Origin: Actinokineospora auranticolor | GTDB taxonomy: Bacteria > Actinomycetota > Actinomycetes > Mycobacteriales > Pseudonocardiaceae | Reading direction: 5' to 3' | DNA length: 64,000 nucleotides | NCBI RefSeq assembly: GCF_002934265.1 | Contig: NZ_PTIX01000032.1 | Location: 1-64,000, forward strand | Part shown: positions 22,931 to 31,336 of the stretch, in pieces | How positions within the stretch are numbered: the stretch's first letter is position 1 | How the letters are laid out: every line of letters begins with the position of its first letter | Translations under genes and position numbers: made by a program | Notes under the pieces: model-generated | Database searches by the model: none | Seen by the model: only the letters and a program-made list of their open reading frames with translations | Told to the model about the DNA's origin: nothing

Positions 22931-23683
22931 TCAGACCGCCGCGCACACCACCAAGACCACGGTCGTCGCCACTTCGGCGTTCGCGCCGAAGACGTCCCCG
23001 GTGACCCCGCCGAAGCGGCGGACGAGGTGCCGGGTCAGCAGCGCCACCGCGCCCGCGGCCAGGAGCGCGGCCAGCGGCCCCAGCCAGGGCCTGCCGGGCA
23101 CGACCAGCGGTCCGGCGCAGACCAGCGCGGCCAGCCAGGCCGCCGGGACCGCGGGGTGCTGCGTGCCCGCGACGAGCGCGCCGAAGCCCTCGGGCCGCGC
23201 GGGCGGCACGCCCCGGCGGCAGCACCAGGAGAACGCGGCCCGGCCCGCGACGAGGGCGTACACGACCGCGGGCCACCGCGCCGTGCCGCCCAGCGCGCCC
23301 AGGGCCACGGCCTGGACGCCGATGGTGATGACCAGCGCGACGGTGGCGAACGCGCCGACGCCGCCGTCCTTCATCACCGCCAAGGCGCGTTCGGATGGGC
23401 CGTAGCAGCCGAGGCCGTCGGCGGTGTCGGCCAAGCCGTCGAGGTGCATCCCGCGCGTCAGCAGCGCGGTGGCGCCGACCGCGAGCAGACCGGACATCAG
23501 TGGCGGTAGGCCCGCGAGCGACAAGAGGTACAAGAGCGTCGCGACGACGCCACCGAGCAGCACACCGACCACGGGTGCCCAGGTGATGGCGAGACCCCTG
23601 GTTCGCGCGTCCGTGCCGTCCTGGTGGATCGGGAACGTGGTGAGCCAGTGCAAGGCGAGCCGCGCGCCCGCGAGGTGGCTCAT
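22931..23683 (-). CDS. cobS: Cobalamin synthase (adenosylcobinamide-GDP ribazoletransferase)
   Basis: CobS joins adenosylcobinamide-GDP and alpha-ribazole(-phosphate), the final step of the nucleotide-loop pathway, in the membrane. The 250-residue length is normal for the family. Family motifs are visible: RLALHWLTTFPI at the N-terminus, then GMHLDGLADTADGLGCYG followed by MKDGGVGAFA, and a C-terminal GGVTGDVFGA. Several hydrophobic helices are present. The ATG overlaps the cobU stop by 4 bp (ATGA), so the two are coupled. With cobU it can complete either de novo made or imported cobinamide, which fits the corrinoid uptake operon 3-9 kb away. Confidence 0.95.
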   Translation of the reverse strand: MSHLAGARLALHWLTTFPIHQDGTDARTRGLAITWAPVVGVLLGGVVATLLYLLSLAGLPPLMSGLLAVGATALLTRGMHLDGLADTADGLGCYGPSERALAVMKDGGVGAFATVALVITIGVQAVALGALGGTARWPAVVYALVAGRAAFSWCCRRGVPPARPEGFGALVAGTQHPAVPAAWLAALVCAGPLVVPGRPWLGPLAALLAAGAVALLTRHLVRRFGGVTGDVFGANAEVATTVVLVVCAAV

Positions 23684-24219
23684 CCGCGCAGCCGCAGCGG
23701 GATCCCGGCGACGAGCAGCAGCACCTCGGCGCAGTGCGCGGCGACGGCGGCGTTGAGCGCGCCCAACTCGTCCCGGAATATCCGGCCCGCACGGGTCGAG
23801 GGGATGACCCCGAGCCCGACCTCGGCGGAGACGAGCACCAGGCGGGCGGGGCAGGCGGCGACCGCGGCGGCGAGGTCGACGCGGGCCTCGGCGGCCTCGG
23901 GGCCGCGGGTCCAGCCCACGTCGTCGAGGACGCCGGTGAGCCAGGTGGCGAGGTCGTCGACCAGCAGCGGCGGGTCGTCGGGTCGGGCGGCGCGCAGCCG
24001 GGCGGGCAGGTCGGCGCGGGCCGGGACCTCGACCGTGCGCCAGTGCGCGGGCCTGCGCGCGACGTGGTCGGCGATGCGCGCCGACCACTCGGTGTCGGCG
24101 GGGTCGCGGCGGGCGGTGGCCAGGTAGTCGACGGGGCCGTCGCCGGTCAGCAGGCCCTCCGCGTGGGCCGACTTGCCGGACCGGGCACCGCCGAGCACCA
24201 GCGTCCGGGGGGTGGTCAT
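23680..24219 (-). CDS. cobU: Adenosylcobinamide kinase / adenosylcobinamide-phosphate guanylyltransferase
   Basis: A bifunctional cytoplasmic enzyme of 179 residues that phosphorylates adenosylcobinamide and transfers GMP to it. The P-loop GGARSGKS is at residues 10-17, followed by the family motif YLATARRDPADTEWSARIADH with its putative GMP-accepting His. VSAEVGLGVIPS and the C-terminal GRIFRDELGALN are also typical of CobU. The start is close to the divergent cobF start (42 bp between them), which leaves no room for a riboswitch. It ends in an ATGA overlap with cobS. Confidence 0.95.
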   Translation of the reverse strand: MTTPRTLVLGGARSGKSAHAEGLLTGDGPVDYLATARRDPADTEWSARIADHVARRPAHWRTVEVPARADLPARLRAARPDDPPLLVDDLATWLTGVLDDVGWTRGPEAAEARVDLAAAVAACPARLVLVSAEVGLGVIPSTRAGRIFRDELGALNAAVAAHCAEVLLLVAGIPLRLRG

Positions 24220-24249
24220 GGCCCCATCTAACCGGGGTCCACCGGCGGT

Positions 24250-24255
24250 TAGGGT
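24250..24255 (+). promoter_or_regulatory. Minus-10 box TAGGGT of a probably leaderless cobF transcript
   Basis: TAGGGT fits the actinobacterial TANNNT minus-10 pattern and lies 6 nt before the cobF ATG, so the transcript would start at or very near the start codon. No Shine-Dalgarno is visible before cobF, which agrees with a leaderless mRNA. Confidence 0.4.
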
Positions 24256-24261
24256 CACGGC

Positions 24262-25035
24262 ATGAGTGAGGCGACGCGGGTGGCGGTCATCGGGATCGGG
24301 GCCGGTGACCCCGGTCACGTGACGGTGGCGGCGGTGGAGGCGCTCAACCGGGCGGACGTGTTCTTCTTCCTGGACAAGGCGGACGCGGCGATCGAGCTGT
24401 CCGAACTGCGACAGGCGATTCTGGACGTTCACGTGCCCGGTAAGGGCTACCGGCTTGTCCGCACCCCGGATCCGGAGCGGTTGCGCACGGAGGCCGGTTA
24501 CCCGGAAGCGGTGGAGGACTGGCGGAAGCGGCGCGCGGACGTGTGCGAGCGGATGATCGCCGAGAACCTGCGTCCCGGTGAGACGGGCGCGTTCCTGGTG
24601 TGGGGCGACCCTTCGCTCTACGACAGCATCATCTCCGTCGTCGACGACATCCGGGCGCGGGGCGCGCTGGCGTTCGAGGTCGAGGTGCTGCCGGGGATCA
24701 GCAGCGTGTCCGCGCTCGCCGCGCGGTGCCGTACGACGCTCAACCAGGTCGGCGGGGCCGTGCAGGTGACCACGGGCAGGCGGTTGGCCCAGGGTTGGCC
24801 GGAGGGTGTGGACGACGTCGTTGTGATGCTCGACGCGCGGGACGCCTACCTGGAGCTGGCGGACGACCCCGACCTGCACATCCACTGGGGTGCGTACGTG
24901 GGCACGCGGGACGAGGTCGTCATCTCCGGGCCGCTGGCCGAGGTGGCCGAGCGGATCCGGGACACCCGCGCGGCGGCCCGGCGGGAGAAGGGCTGGATCA
25001 TGGACACGTACCTGCTGCGGCGGGCGCGGGGGTAG
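24262..25035 (+). CDS. cobF: Precorrin-6A synthase (deacetylating), CobF
   Basis: An S-adenosylmethionine-dependent methyltransferase of 257 residues, the family's normal length. It methylates C-1 of precorrin-5 and releases acetate in aerobic cobalamin synthesis. The N-terminal VAVIGIGAGDPGHVT is the glycine-rich SAM/precorrin methyltransferase motif. VWGDPSLYDS and EVLPGISSVSALAARC are conserved in tetrapyrrole methylases. It is divergent from cobU, and its 3' end overlaps the convergent LysR gene by 38 bp. No other corrin-ring genes are in the window, so the rest of the pathway must be elsewhere if present. Confidence 0.93.
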   Translation: MSEATRVAVIGIGAGDPGHVTVAAVEALNRADVFFFLDKADAAIELSELRQAILDVHVPGKGYRLVRTPDPERLRTEAGYPEAVEDWRKRRADVCERMIAENLRPGETGAFLVWGDPSLYDSIISVVDDIRARGALAFEVEVLPGISSVSALAARCRTTLNQVGGAVQVTTGRRLAQGWPEGVDDVVVMLDARDAYLELADDPDLHIHWGAYVGTRDEVVISGPLAEVAERIRDTRAAARREKGWIMDTYLLRRARG

Positions 25036-25969
25036 CCGGGTCGAGCCGGTCAGGGCACCTGGCGTGCCTGCGGGCGTAGTCGCGGTACGCCTCGCGGGCG
25101 AACCCGAGCATGGCGTCGGCGTGGTCGGCCAGCGGCCCGTCGCGGCGGCAGAGGAGCACGTGCCGCATGCGCACGGGCGCGCCCGCGAGGGGCCGGACGA
25201 CGATGCCGTCGCCGCCGCGGTAGACGGCCTGGCAGGCGGTGACGGCGTGGCCCGCCGCGACGAGTTCGTGGATGGATTCGGCGCTCGCCGAGGTGTAGTG
25301 GACGCGCGGGGTGAACCCGGCGCGCACGCAGGCGGTGTGGAAGCAGTCGGGCCAACCGGCGCCATCGGACGGTGTCATCGCCCATGTGCGTTCCGCGAGC
25401 TCGGTTAGCGCTACCTCGTCACGGTCGGCTAAGAGGTCGTTCGGTGCCAAGGCAACGAAAACCGGCTCATCGGCGATGACCGCGCACTGTATGTCCGATG
25501 TGGACTCCAGTTCGTAGCCGGGGTAGTCGACCGTGGCCGCCGCTTCGAGCCTGCCCGCGGCGACCAGGTCCCACAGCAGCCGGGGCGAGTACTCCATGGT
25601 CAGGCGCACCTCGACGGCGGGCAGGCGGTCGACCACGCGCGCGGCCAGGCCCACCGAGACCGAGCCGACCGCGCCGCCGATGGCGACGACGGGCGCGTCC
25701 GCGTCGGTGAAGCGGGCCACGCCGCGGCCCAGGTCGTCGACGCCGTGCAGGATCGCGCGGGCGCGCAGCAGCACGAAGTCGCCCACGCGCGTGGAGACCA
25801 TCCCGCGCGGACCGCGAGTGAACAGCGGTACCCCGATTTCCTGCTCGACGCGTTTGAGGCGGGCGGTGAGGGCGGGTTGGGACAGGCGCAGGACGGCGGC
25901 GGCGCGGGTGAGGCTGCCGGTGTCGGCTATCGCGCAGAGCGTCCGCAGATGGCGTAGCTCCAGGTCCAT
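24998..25969 (-). CDS. LysR-family transcriptional regulator
   Basis: A 323-residue regulator. The N-terminal winged helix-turn-helix is clear (LRHLRTLCAIADTGSLTRAA, LSQPALTARLKRVE, GVPLFTRGPRG). The rest is a LysR substrate-binding domain whose ligand I cannot predict. I took the ATG at 25969 (MDLELRHLRT), the usual LysR start; upstream codons look non-coding. It is divergent from the M64 peptidase gene with a palindrome between them, so it may control itself and that peptidase. Its last codons overlap cobF on the opposite strand. Confidence 0.9.
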   Translation of the reverse strand: MDLELRHLRTLCAIADTGSLTRAAAVLRLSQPALTARLKRVEQEIGVPLFTRGPRGMVSTRVGDFVLLRARAILHGVDDLGRGVARFTDADAPVVAIGGAVGSVSVGLAARVVDRLPAVEVRLTMEYSPRLLWDLVAAGRLEAAATVDYPGYELESTSDIQCAVIADEPVFVALAPNDLLADRDEVALTELAERTWAMTPSDGAGWPDCFHTACVRAGFTPRVHYTSASAESIHELVAAGHAVTACQAVYRGGDGIVVRPLAGAPVRMRHVLLCRRDGPLADHADAMLGFAREAYRDYARRHARCPDRLDPATPAPAAAGTCP

Positions 25970-26004
25970 CCGGTGAGCGTAGTGGGGGTTCGCGCGCGCG
26001 AGCC

Positions 26005-26031
26005 ATAGATCGGCGGTATGGAAGCCGCTAT
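26005..26031. promoter_or_regulatory. Interrupted palindrome, candidate LysR operator
   Basis: ATAG-N2-CGGC is mirrored by GCCG-CTAT across a 9-bp centre in the 119-bp gap between the divergent LysR and M64 peptidase genes. LysR proteins usually bind such dyads next to their own promoter. The match is by eye only. Confidence 0.3.
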
Positions 26032-26088
26032 TACCCCGGTGCGGGAAGGGCGGGCGATAGTGGCGTTCCCTGCCTGGATCGGAGAGAG

Positions 26089-27066
26089 ATGCGTACGGTT
26101 CCCCTGCTCGCGGCGGTGGTCCTCGCGGCCGCGATGGTCGGTGTGCACACGGCCGATGCCGCGCAAGACGCGAATTCCCAGCCGCCCACGTACTCAACTG
26201 TGAAAGAGGTCTTCTCCCCCGACGGCACCATCACCCGCACACGGGTGACGCTTCCCGTGCCCACGGAGTCGTTCGCGCCCGTAGTGGCGGATGTGGTGCC
26301 GGTGCAGCAGACCGGTCCGTCGAGTTCGCGGTTCGACCTGGTTTTCGTCGGCGACGGGTACACCGCCGCTGAGATGGCGACCTACCACCAGCACGTGGTG
26401 AACCGGTGGAACGAGCTGACCCAGGTCGAGCCGTTCCGGTCGATGAAGGGCTCGTTCAACGTGTGGCAGGTCAACGTGGTGTCGCCGGAGTCCGGTGTGG
26501 ACAACGAACCGTCGAGGGGCGTGCGGCGGAACACCGCGCTGGACATGTACTTCTGGTGCGACGACATCGAGCGGCTGCTGTGCGTCGACGAGGCCAAGGC
26601 GAAGCGGTACGCGGCGCTGGCACCCGCGGTGGACCAGGTGCTGGCGGTGGGCAACAGCACCAAGTACGGCGGCGCGGGCGGCGGTGTGGCCACGTCCTCG
26701 GGTGGCAACGCGCAGTCCGGGCAGGTCGTGGCGCACGAGTTGGGGCATTCGATCGGTGGGCTGGCCGACGAGTACGACGTGCCGAACGACCTGTACACCG
26801 GCCGGGAGCCGCAGGAGGCGAACGTGTCGGTGTACTCGAGTTCGTCGATGGCCCGGTATCGGACGAAGTGGTACTCGTACCTCGGTAAGCCGTCTCCGGA
26901 CGGTGGGGTGGTGGGTACCTTCCAGGGCGCCTACTACTACAAGCGCGGCATCTACCGTCCGACGGAGAACTCGTTGATGCGCACCCTGGGGCGCCCGTTC
27001 AACCTCATCGGGTTGGACGCGATGAAGGCCGCTATCGCCAAGAAAGCGCCCGGGGTCAGGGGATGA
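26089..27066 (+). CDS. Secreted M64-family metallopeptidase
   Basis: A 325-residue secreted protein. The signal peptide is clear (MRTVPLLAAVVLAAAMVGV, cleavage near ADA-AQ). The zinc site HELGHSIGGLADEY has His216, Glu217 and His220; it and the upstream FDLVFVGDGYTAAEM match M64 (IgA peptidase-like) proteins. GGAGAG precedes the ATG. Substrates of bacterial M64 enzymes are mostly unknown outside the clostridial IgA protease, so the immunoglobulin link is not implied. The 3' end overlaps the convergent ECF S-component gene by 11 bp. The divergent LysR gene may regulate it. Confidence 0.88.
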   Translation: MRTVPLLAAVVLAAAMVGVHTADAAQDANSQPPTYSTVKEVFSPDGTITRTRVTLPVPTESFAPVVADVVPVQQTGPSSSRFDLVFVGDGYTAAEMATYHQHVVNRWNELTQVEPFRSMKGSFNVWQVNVVSPESGVDNEPSRGVRRNTALDMYFWCDDIERLLCVDEAKAKRYAALAPAVDQVLAVGNSTKYGGAGGGVATSSGGNAQSGQVVAHELGHSIGGLADEYDVPNDLYTGREPQEANVSVYSSSSMARYRTKWYSYLGKPSPDGGVVGTFQGAYYYKRGIYRPTENSLMRTLGRPFNLIGLDAMKAAIAKKAPGVRG

Positions 27067-27829
27067 ACTCGGCGCGGCGGGCCGCGCGGCGGAACACGCG
27101 CAGCAGCACCGGTCCGGTGACCAGCACCAGCACCACGGTGGTGATGGCCCGTCCGAGGTCCCAGCCCAGCGAGGTGGCGAGGGAGAACAGGACCAGCCGG
27201 GTGAGGTTGTCCTCGACCGGCGCGCCGGGCTGGAACGACAGCGAGGTCCCCTCCCCCAGCGTGAACGGCCAGAACGACAGGTTGAGCAGCAGTCCGTACA
27301 GCAGGCCCGCGGCGGCGCCGTAGCCTGCCAGCAGCAGCGGTTCGAGGCGCCCGGTCGCCCTCGGCAGCAGCCCCGCGCCGAGGGCGACCCAGGCGGCGCC
27401 GAGCATCTGGTACGGCAGCCACGGGCCGACGCCGCCGGTGAGCAGCGCGGAGGCGAACAGGGTGGTGTTGCCGAGCACGAAGCCGAACCCGGGGCCGAAC
27501 ACGCGGCCCGCGAGGACCATGAGGAAGAAGACGGTCTCGATGCCCGCCGTGCCCGCGCCCAGCGGCCGGATGGCGGCGCCGAGCGCGCTGAGCACGCCGA
27601 GCATGGCCACGGCCTTGGCGTCCATGCCGCCGTCGGCCAGTTCGGCCAGCACGACGGCCAGCGACACCGGGAGCAGCAGCGCGAACACCAGCGGCGCGTC
27701 GGTGCCGTGCGCGAGGCCCGCGCCGGGGCCGACGACCAGCGGCCAGCAGAACGCGACCAGGCCGAGGACGCCCGAGAGCGCCAGCGCGACCGCCGAGCGC
27801 GGTCCGACGCGGACCGGTGGCGCGCTCAC
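27056..27829 (-). CDS. ECF transporter S component, probable corrinoid
   Basis: A 257-residue membrane protein with about six or seven hydrophobic helices, in the position of the substrate-binding subunit of an energy-coupling-factor transporter. It follows the fused EcfA gene with a GTGA overlap; the GTG at 27829 starts VSAPPVRVG. The sequence motifs (GAAIRPLGAGTAGIETVFF, PWLPYQMLGAAWVALGAG) resemble S components annotated next to CbiO/CbiQ-like genes in actinobacteria. The substrate is not evident from the protein itself. The cobalamin riboswitch and the transcobalamin-like proteins of the same operon point to cobalamin or cobinamide. Confidence 0.8.
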   Translation of the reverse strand: MSAPPVRVGPRSAVALALSGVLGLVAFCWPLVVGPGAGLAHGTDAPLVFALLLPVSLAVVLAELADGGMDAKAVAMLGVLSALGAAIRPLGAGTAGIETVFFLMVLAGRVFGPGFGFVLGNTTLFASALLTGGVGPWLPYQMLGAAWVALGAGLLPRATGRLEPLLLAGYGAAAGLLYGLLLNLSFWPFTLGEGTSLSFQPGAPVEDNLTRLVLFSLATSLGWDLGRAITTVVLVLVTGPVLLRVFRRAARRAEFIP

Positions 27830-29433
27830 CGGGTGGCCAGGGCGGTCTCGACGGCGGCGACGGTCAGCCACGGTCGGGGCGCGAGGACCTTGGCGACCTG
27901 GGGTGCGAAGACCGGGGACGACGTGACGACCTGCTCCACCGGGCCGTCCGCCACGATCTCGCCGTCCGCGGTCACGACGACGCGGGTGGCGACCTCGGCG
28001 ACGAACTCGACATCGTGGGTGGCGAGGACGACGGCGTGGCCGTCGCGGGACAAGGCGCGCAGTGCCTCGGCGAGGCGGGTCTTGGCCGGGTAGTCCAGTC
28101 CGCGCGTCGGTTCGTCCAGCAGCAGCACGTCCGGCGACGGGGTCAGGGCGATTCCCAGGACGAGGGCGAGGCGTTGACCTTCGGACAGGTCGCGGGGATG
28201 GCGGTCGTCCGGGATGCCCGGGGCCAGTGAGTCCACCAGGGCGCGGCAGGTGCCCTCGGGTCTACCGGACTCGGTGTCGGCTTGGGCGCATTCGGTGGCG
28301 ACCGTGTGCAGGTAGAGCAAATCCGCCGGTTGTTGGGGAACCATGCCTATCTTGGCGCGACGAGCGGGGGGCTTCAGTTTCGCCGGGTCGGCGCCATCGA
28401 CCACTACGGCGCCACCGGAGCGTTTGCCGCTGCCTTGCAGTGCCCACAGCAGGCTCGACTTGCCGGAGCCGTTGCGGCCCATGACCGCGACCCGCTCCCC
28501 CGTCGTCACCTTGAGGTCTACTCCGCTGACGGCGGTGGTGTTGCCGTAGCGCACGGTTACGCCTGTCGCGGCCAGGATCTCTCTACCGCTCACGGATTCC
28601 GACACCGGCGGTGTGATCGGCTCCAGTCGTTCCCGCAGTGGCCCGGCGAGCCTGCGGGCGTCGCGGATCGACACCGGCGGCGGTGACCAGCCGGCGAGTT
28701 GGCCGAGTCGCACGACCGGTGGCGCTACCGGCGCCTCGGCGAGCACGGTCCCGGGATCACCGTCGACCGGGGCCGCGCCGCCGCCCGGCAACCAGATCAC
28801 GCGGTCGGCGTACTGGGCGACGCGTTCCAGGCGGTGTTCGGCGACGAGCACGGTCATGCCCAGGTCGTGGACGAGCCGGTGCACGGCGGCCAGCACGTCC
28901 TCGGCCGCGCCCGGGTCGAGCGCGGAGGTCGGTTCGTCGAGGACGAGGACGCGGGGGTGCGCGGTGAGCGCCGCGCCGATCGCGACCCGCTGCTGCTGCC
29001 CGCCGGACAGGGTGGCGAGCGCGCGGCCGCGCAGGTCCGCGAGCCCGAGCAGGTCGACGGTCTCCTCGACCCGTTTGCGCATCACCGTTTCCGGCACCGC
29101 CAGCGACTCCATGGAGTACGCCAGTTCCTCCTCGACCGAGTCGGTGACGAATCCCGCCACCGGGTCTTGGCCGACCAGGCCGACGACGTCGGCCAGTTCT
29201 CGTGGTGGGTGCGTGGCGGTGTCGCGCCCGTCGACAACAACGCGACCGGTGAGCTTGCCGCCGGTGAAGTGCGGCACCAACCCGTTGACCGCTCGAAGCA
29301 AGGTGGACTTACCCGCGCCGGTACTGCCCACTACGAGGCAGAGTTCACCCTCCGGCACGAACAGGTCTATCCCGCTCAAGGTGGGCCTGTCCGCGCCGTT
29401 GTACGTCACGGACACGTTGTCGAACCGGATCAC
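27826..29433 (-). CDS. Fused ECF transporter ATPase (EcfA-EcfA', CbiO-like)
   Basis: A 535-residue protein with two ABC ATPase domains. Domain 1 has Walker A GSTGAGKST (36-44), signature LSGGQQQR and Walker B VLVLDEPTSALDP. Domain 2 has Walker A GRNGSGKSS, signature LSEGQRLAL (a weaker form) and Walker B VLLLDEPTRGLD. Such fusions replace the separate EcfA1/EcfA2 pair and energise uptake through EcfT. The GTG start at 29433 overlaps the EcfT stop by 4 bp, and its own stop overlaps the S-component start in the same way. Confidence 0.93.
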   Translation of the reverse strand: MIRFDNVSVTYNGADRPTLSGIDLFVPEGELCLVVGSTGAGKSTLLRAVNGLVPHFTGGKLTGRVVVDGRDTATHPPRELADVVGLVGQDPVAGFVTDSVEEELAYSMESLAVPETVMRKRVEETVDLLGLADLRGRALATLSGGQQQRVAIGAALTAHPRVLVLDEPTSALDPGAAEDVLAAVHRLVHDLGMTVLVAEHRLERVAQYADRVIWLPGGGAAPVDGDPGTVLAEAPVAPPVVRLGQLAGWSPPPVSIRDARRLAGPLRERLEPITPPVSESVSGREILAATGVTVRYGNTTAVSGVDLKVTTGERVAVMGRNGSGKSSLLWALQGSGKRSGGAVVVDGADPAKLKPPARRAKIGMVPQQPADLLYLHTVATECAQADTESGRPEGTCRALVDSLAPGIPDDRHPRDLSEGQRLALVLGIALTPSPDVLLLDEPTRGLDYPAKTRLAEALRALSRDGHAVVLATHDVEFVAEVATRVVVTADGEIVADGPVEQVVTSSPVFAPQVAKVLAPRPWLTVAAVETALATR

Positions 29434-30491
29434 GAGCGCGTCTCCCGTCGAACGAGCGCCACGGGCAGCAGCGCGATCAGCACACCCGCCGACGGCAGCA
29501 GCGGTAGGTCCGGGAAGGACAGGGGTGAGGTGGTCGGCACCAGGTCCGCCGTGCCCAGGGAATCGGCCACGATCGTCACCGCGCCGGCGGCGAGCCCGGA
29601 GCACGCGATGAGGACGGAGCGGACGGTCCACTTGTCCGGTCGGTACCGCGTGCGGCGCACCCGGCGGGAGCCGATCAGCAGTCCGGTCACCGCGAGCAGC
29701 ACCCCGAGCAGGAGCGTCGGCGCGCCGATGATCGCCGGGGCGGCCGAGTCCAGCAGCCCGTAGGCGCCGACGCACAGGCCGATCAGGCCGCCGAAGACCA
29801 GCAGCGCCGTCAGGACGCGGGTCCGGCGCGGCAGTCCGGCCGTGCGGCCGTAGCCCCGGGAGTCCATGGCGGCGGCCAGGTGCAGCGAGCGGTCGAGGCC
29901 GTCCTCCAGCACCGGTACGAGCAGGGTCCGGATCGCGCGGCGGCCACGCGCGGGGTCACCGCGCAGCATCCGGGCGCGGCGCACCGACCGCGCGGACACC
30001 GCCAGCTGCGGTGCCAGCGTCAACGCGACCACGACCGCGGCGCTGACCTCGTAAAGCGCGGCGGGGACCGATTTGAGCAGCCTGCGCGGGTCGGCGAGCG
30101 CGTTCGCGGCGCCGACGCAGCAGAGCAGCGTGGCCAGCTGCAACCCCAGGTACAGCGCGTGCGCGAGCCCCTCGGCGGTGACCGGGCCGCCGATCCGGAT
30201 GCCCGCCGCCCAGTCCGGCAGCGGGATCTCCGGCAGGGTGAACAGCACGGTGGTGCCCGTGAAGCCGCCGACGAGGACGTGGAACACCAGCCGGATGCCG
30301 AGCACGGCGAGCCCGAGTTTGAGGAACATCCCGTACGCCGACGACCAGGGCGCGGCGGCGCGGCAGGTGACCGCGACGAACCCCGCCACGGCCGCGACGA
30401 GGGCCAGCAGCACGGGGTTGGTGGTGCGACTGGCGACGACCGCGAGTCCCAACGCCCACAACCACCACGCCCCGGAGTGCGTTCGGGTCAC
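29430..30491 (-). CDS. ECF transporter transmembrane component T (EcfT/CbiQ-like)
   Basis: A 353-residue membrane subunit that couples the ATPases to the S component. It has several membrane helices. The cytoplasmic coupling motifs are visible as SVRRARMLRGD and AMDSRGYG, matching the two Ala/Ser-Arg-Gly helices of EcfT. The GTG start (30491) overlaps the preceding stop (GTGA). It has an extra C-terminal membrane part compared with a minimal EcfT of about 260 residues. Confidence 0.9.
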   Translation of the reverse strand: MTRTHSGAWWLWALGLAVVASRTTNPVLLALVAAVAGFVAVTCRAAAPWSSAYGMFLKLGLAVLGIRLVFHVLVGGFTGTTVLFTLPEIPLPDWAAGIRIGGPVTAEGLAHALYLGLQLATLLCCVGAANALADPRRLLKSVPAALYEVSAAVVVALTLAPQLAVSARSVRRARMLRGDPARGRRAIRTLLVPVLEDGLDRSLHLAAAMDSRGYGRTAGLPRRTRVLTALLVFGGLIGLCVGAYGLLDSAAPAIIGAPTLLLGVLLAVTGLLIGSRRVRRTRYRPDKWTVRSVLIACSGLAAGAVTIVADSLGTADLVPTTSPLSFPDLPLLPSAGVLIALLPVALVRRETRS

Positions 30492-31336
30492 AGATCCTCT
30501 CGCGCTCTCCGACGCCGCGCGGTGATGGCGGCCAGGGCCGCGAGCACGACAACCACGATCCCGGCGACGATGACCGCCGTGGAGCTACCGGACTCCGCGC
30601 CCGCCGTGGGTTGCGGTGGGGGCGGCACCGTCTCGGATGGGGCTACCGGTGCCGGTATGGCTTCCGCTGACGGTGACTGCGACGGCGGCGGGGAGGATTC
30701 CGACGACGACGGCGTTGAGGATGGCGGTGTGCTCGGTGGTGGCGCGGGTGCCGCTGTCGTTGTCGTGACGGGAGGTTGTACGGCGGCGGGAGCGGCGGGT
30801 TTGCCCGCTGCGGTGGCGGGAGGGGCCTGCACGGCCGTAGTTGTCGGGTTCGCCGCGGGCGGCGGGACCGCGGGTGCGGCCGGGGGTGCCATGGCGGGCG
30901 CCGCGCCCGCGCCGAACGACCACCCCTCGACAGTGCCCGCGCCGGGGTCGCGGTTGCCCGCCCCCTTGGTGCTGTAGGTCCAGGTCCCCCCGCGCGGGGC
31001 GTGCCAGTACGACCAGTACGCGTTGCCCGGTGAGGCGTTGACGCACGGGTCCGCGTCCGGGGCGGGGCGGTTGTCGATGCGGCACACGAAACCGGGCTGC
31101 CGGGTGGGGAACGTGTAGCCGAACCCGGCGTCCGCCAACGCCGCGAGTCCGCTCGCGGGATCGCCCGGCGCGCACCGGGTCTGCACCCCGCCGCCGAGCG
31201 AGCCGAAGTCGACGACAACGGTCACCCCGGAGGCACCGCACGCCGCCGCCGACGCCGGTACCGCGCCGCCGACCAGCCCCGCCGCCGCCAAGAGGGCGGC
31301 GGCGAGGGCGGTGCGCAGGCCCGACCGTGCGGTCAC
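30488..31336 (-). CDS. Membrane-tethered DUF4430 (transcobalamin C-terminal-like) protein
   Basis: A 282-residue surface protein: signal peptide (LAAALLAAAGLVGGAVPASA), one DUF4430 domain (about 30-125), a Pro/Thr/Ser-rich linker of about 110 residues, one membrane helix and the basic tail RRRRARED. The domain carries the family pattern NAYWSYWHAPRGGTWTYS and GTVEGWSFG with a Cys pair (FVCRID, DPCVN). The same domain forms the C-terminal half of intrinsic factor and transcobalamin. It is about 50 percent similar by eye to the next gene upstream and most likely a duplicate. GTG start with GTGA overlap. I infer that it hands corrinoids to the ECF transporter. Confidence 0.85.
   Translation of the reverse strand: MTARSGLRTALAAALLAAAGLVGGAVPASAAACGASGVTVVVDFGSLGGGVQTRCAPGDPASGLAALADAGFGYTFPTRQPGFVCRIDNRPAPDADPCVNASPGNAYWSYWHAPRGGTWTYSTKGAGNRDPGAGTVEGWSFGAGAAPAMAPPAAPAVPPPAANPTTTAVQAPPATAAGKPAAPAAVQPPVTTTTAAPAPPPSTPPSSTPSSSESSPPPSQSPSAEAIPAPVAPSETVPPPPQPTAGAESGSSTAVIVAGIVVVVLAALAAITARRRRAREDL

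Noticed and set aside
22450-23004. A 184-codon plus-strand open frame in the region upstream of the giant gene
   Set aside because: No Shine-Dalgarno, no domain, and it runs into the antisense of cobS.
24220-24261. A second cobalamin riboswitch before cobU or cobF
   Set aside because: Only 42 bp separate the divergent start codons, too little for the aptamer, and no core motif is seen.
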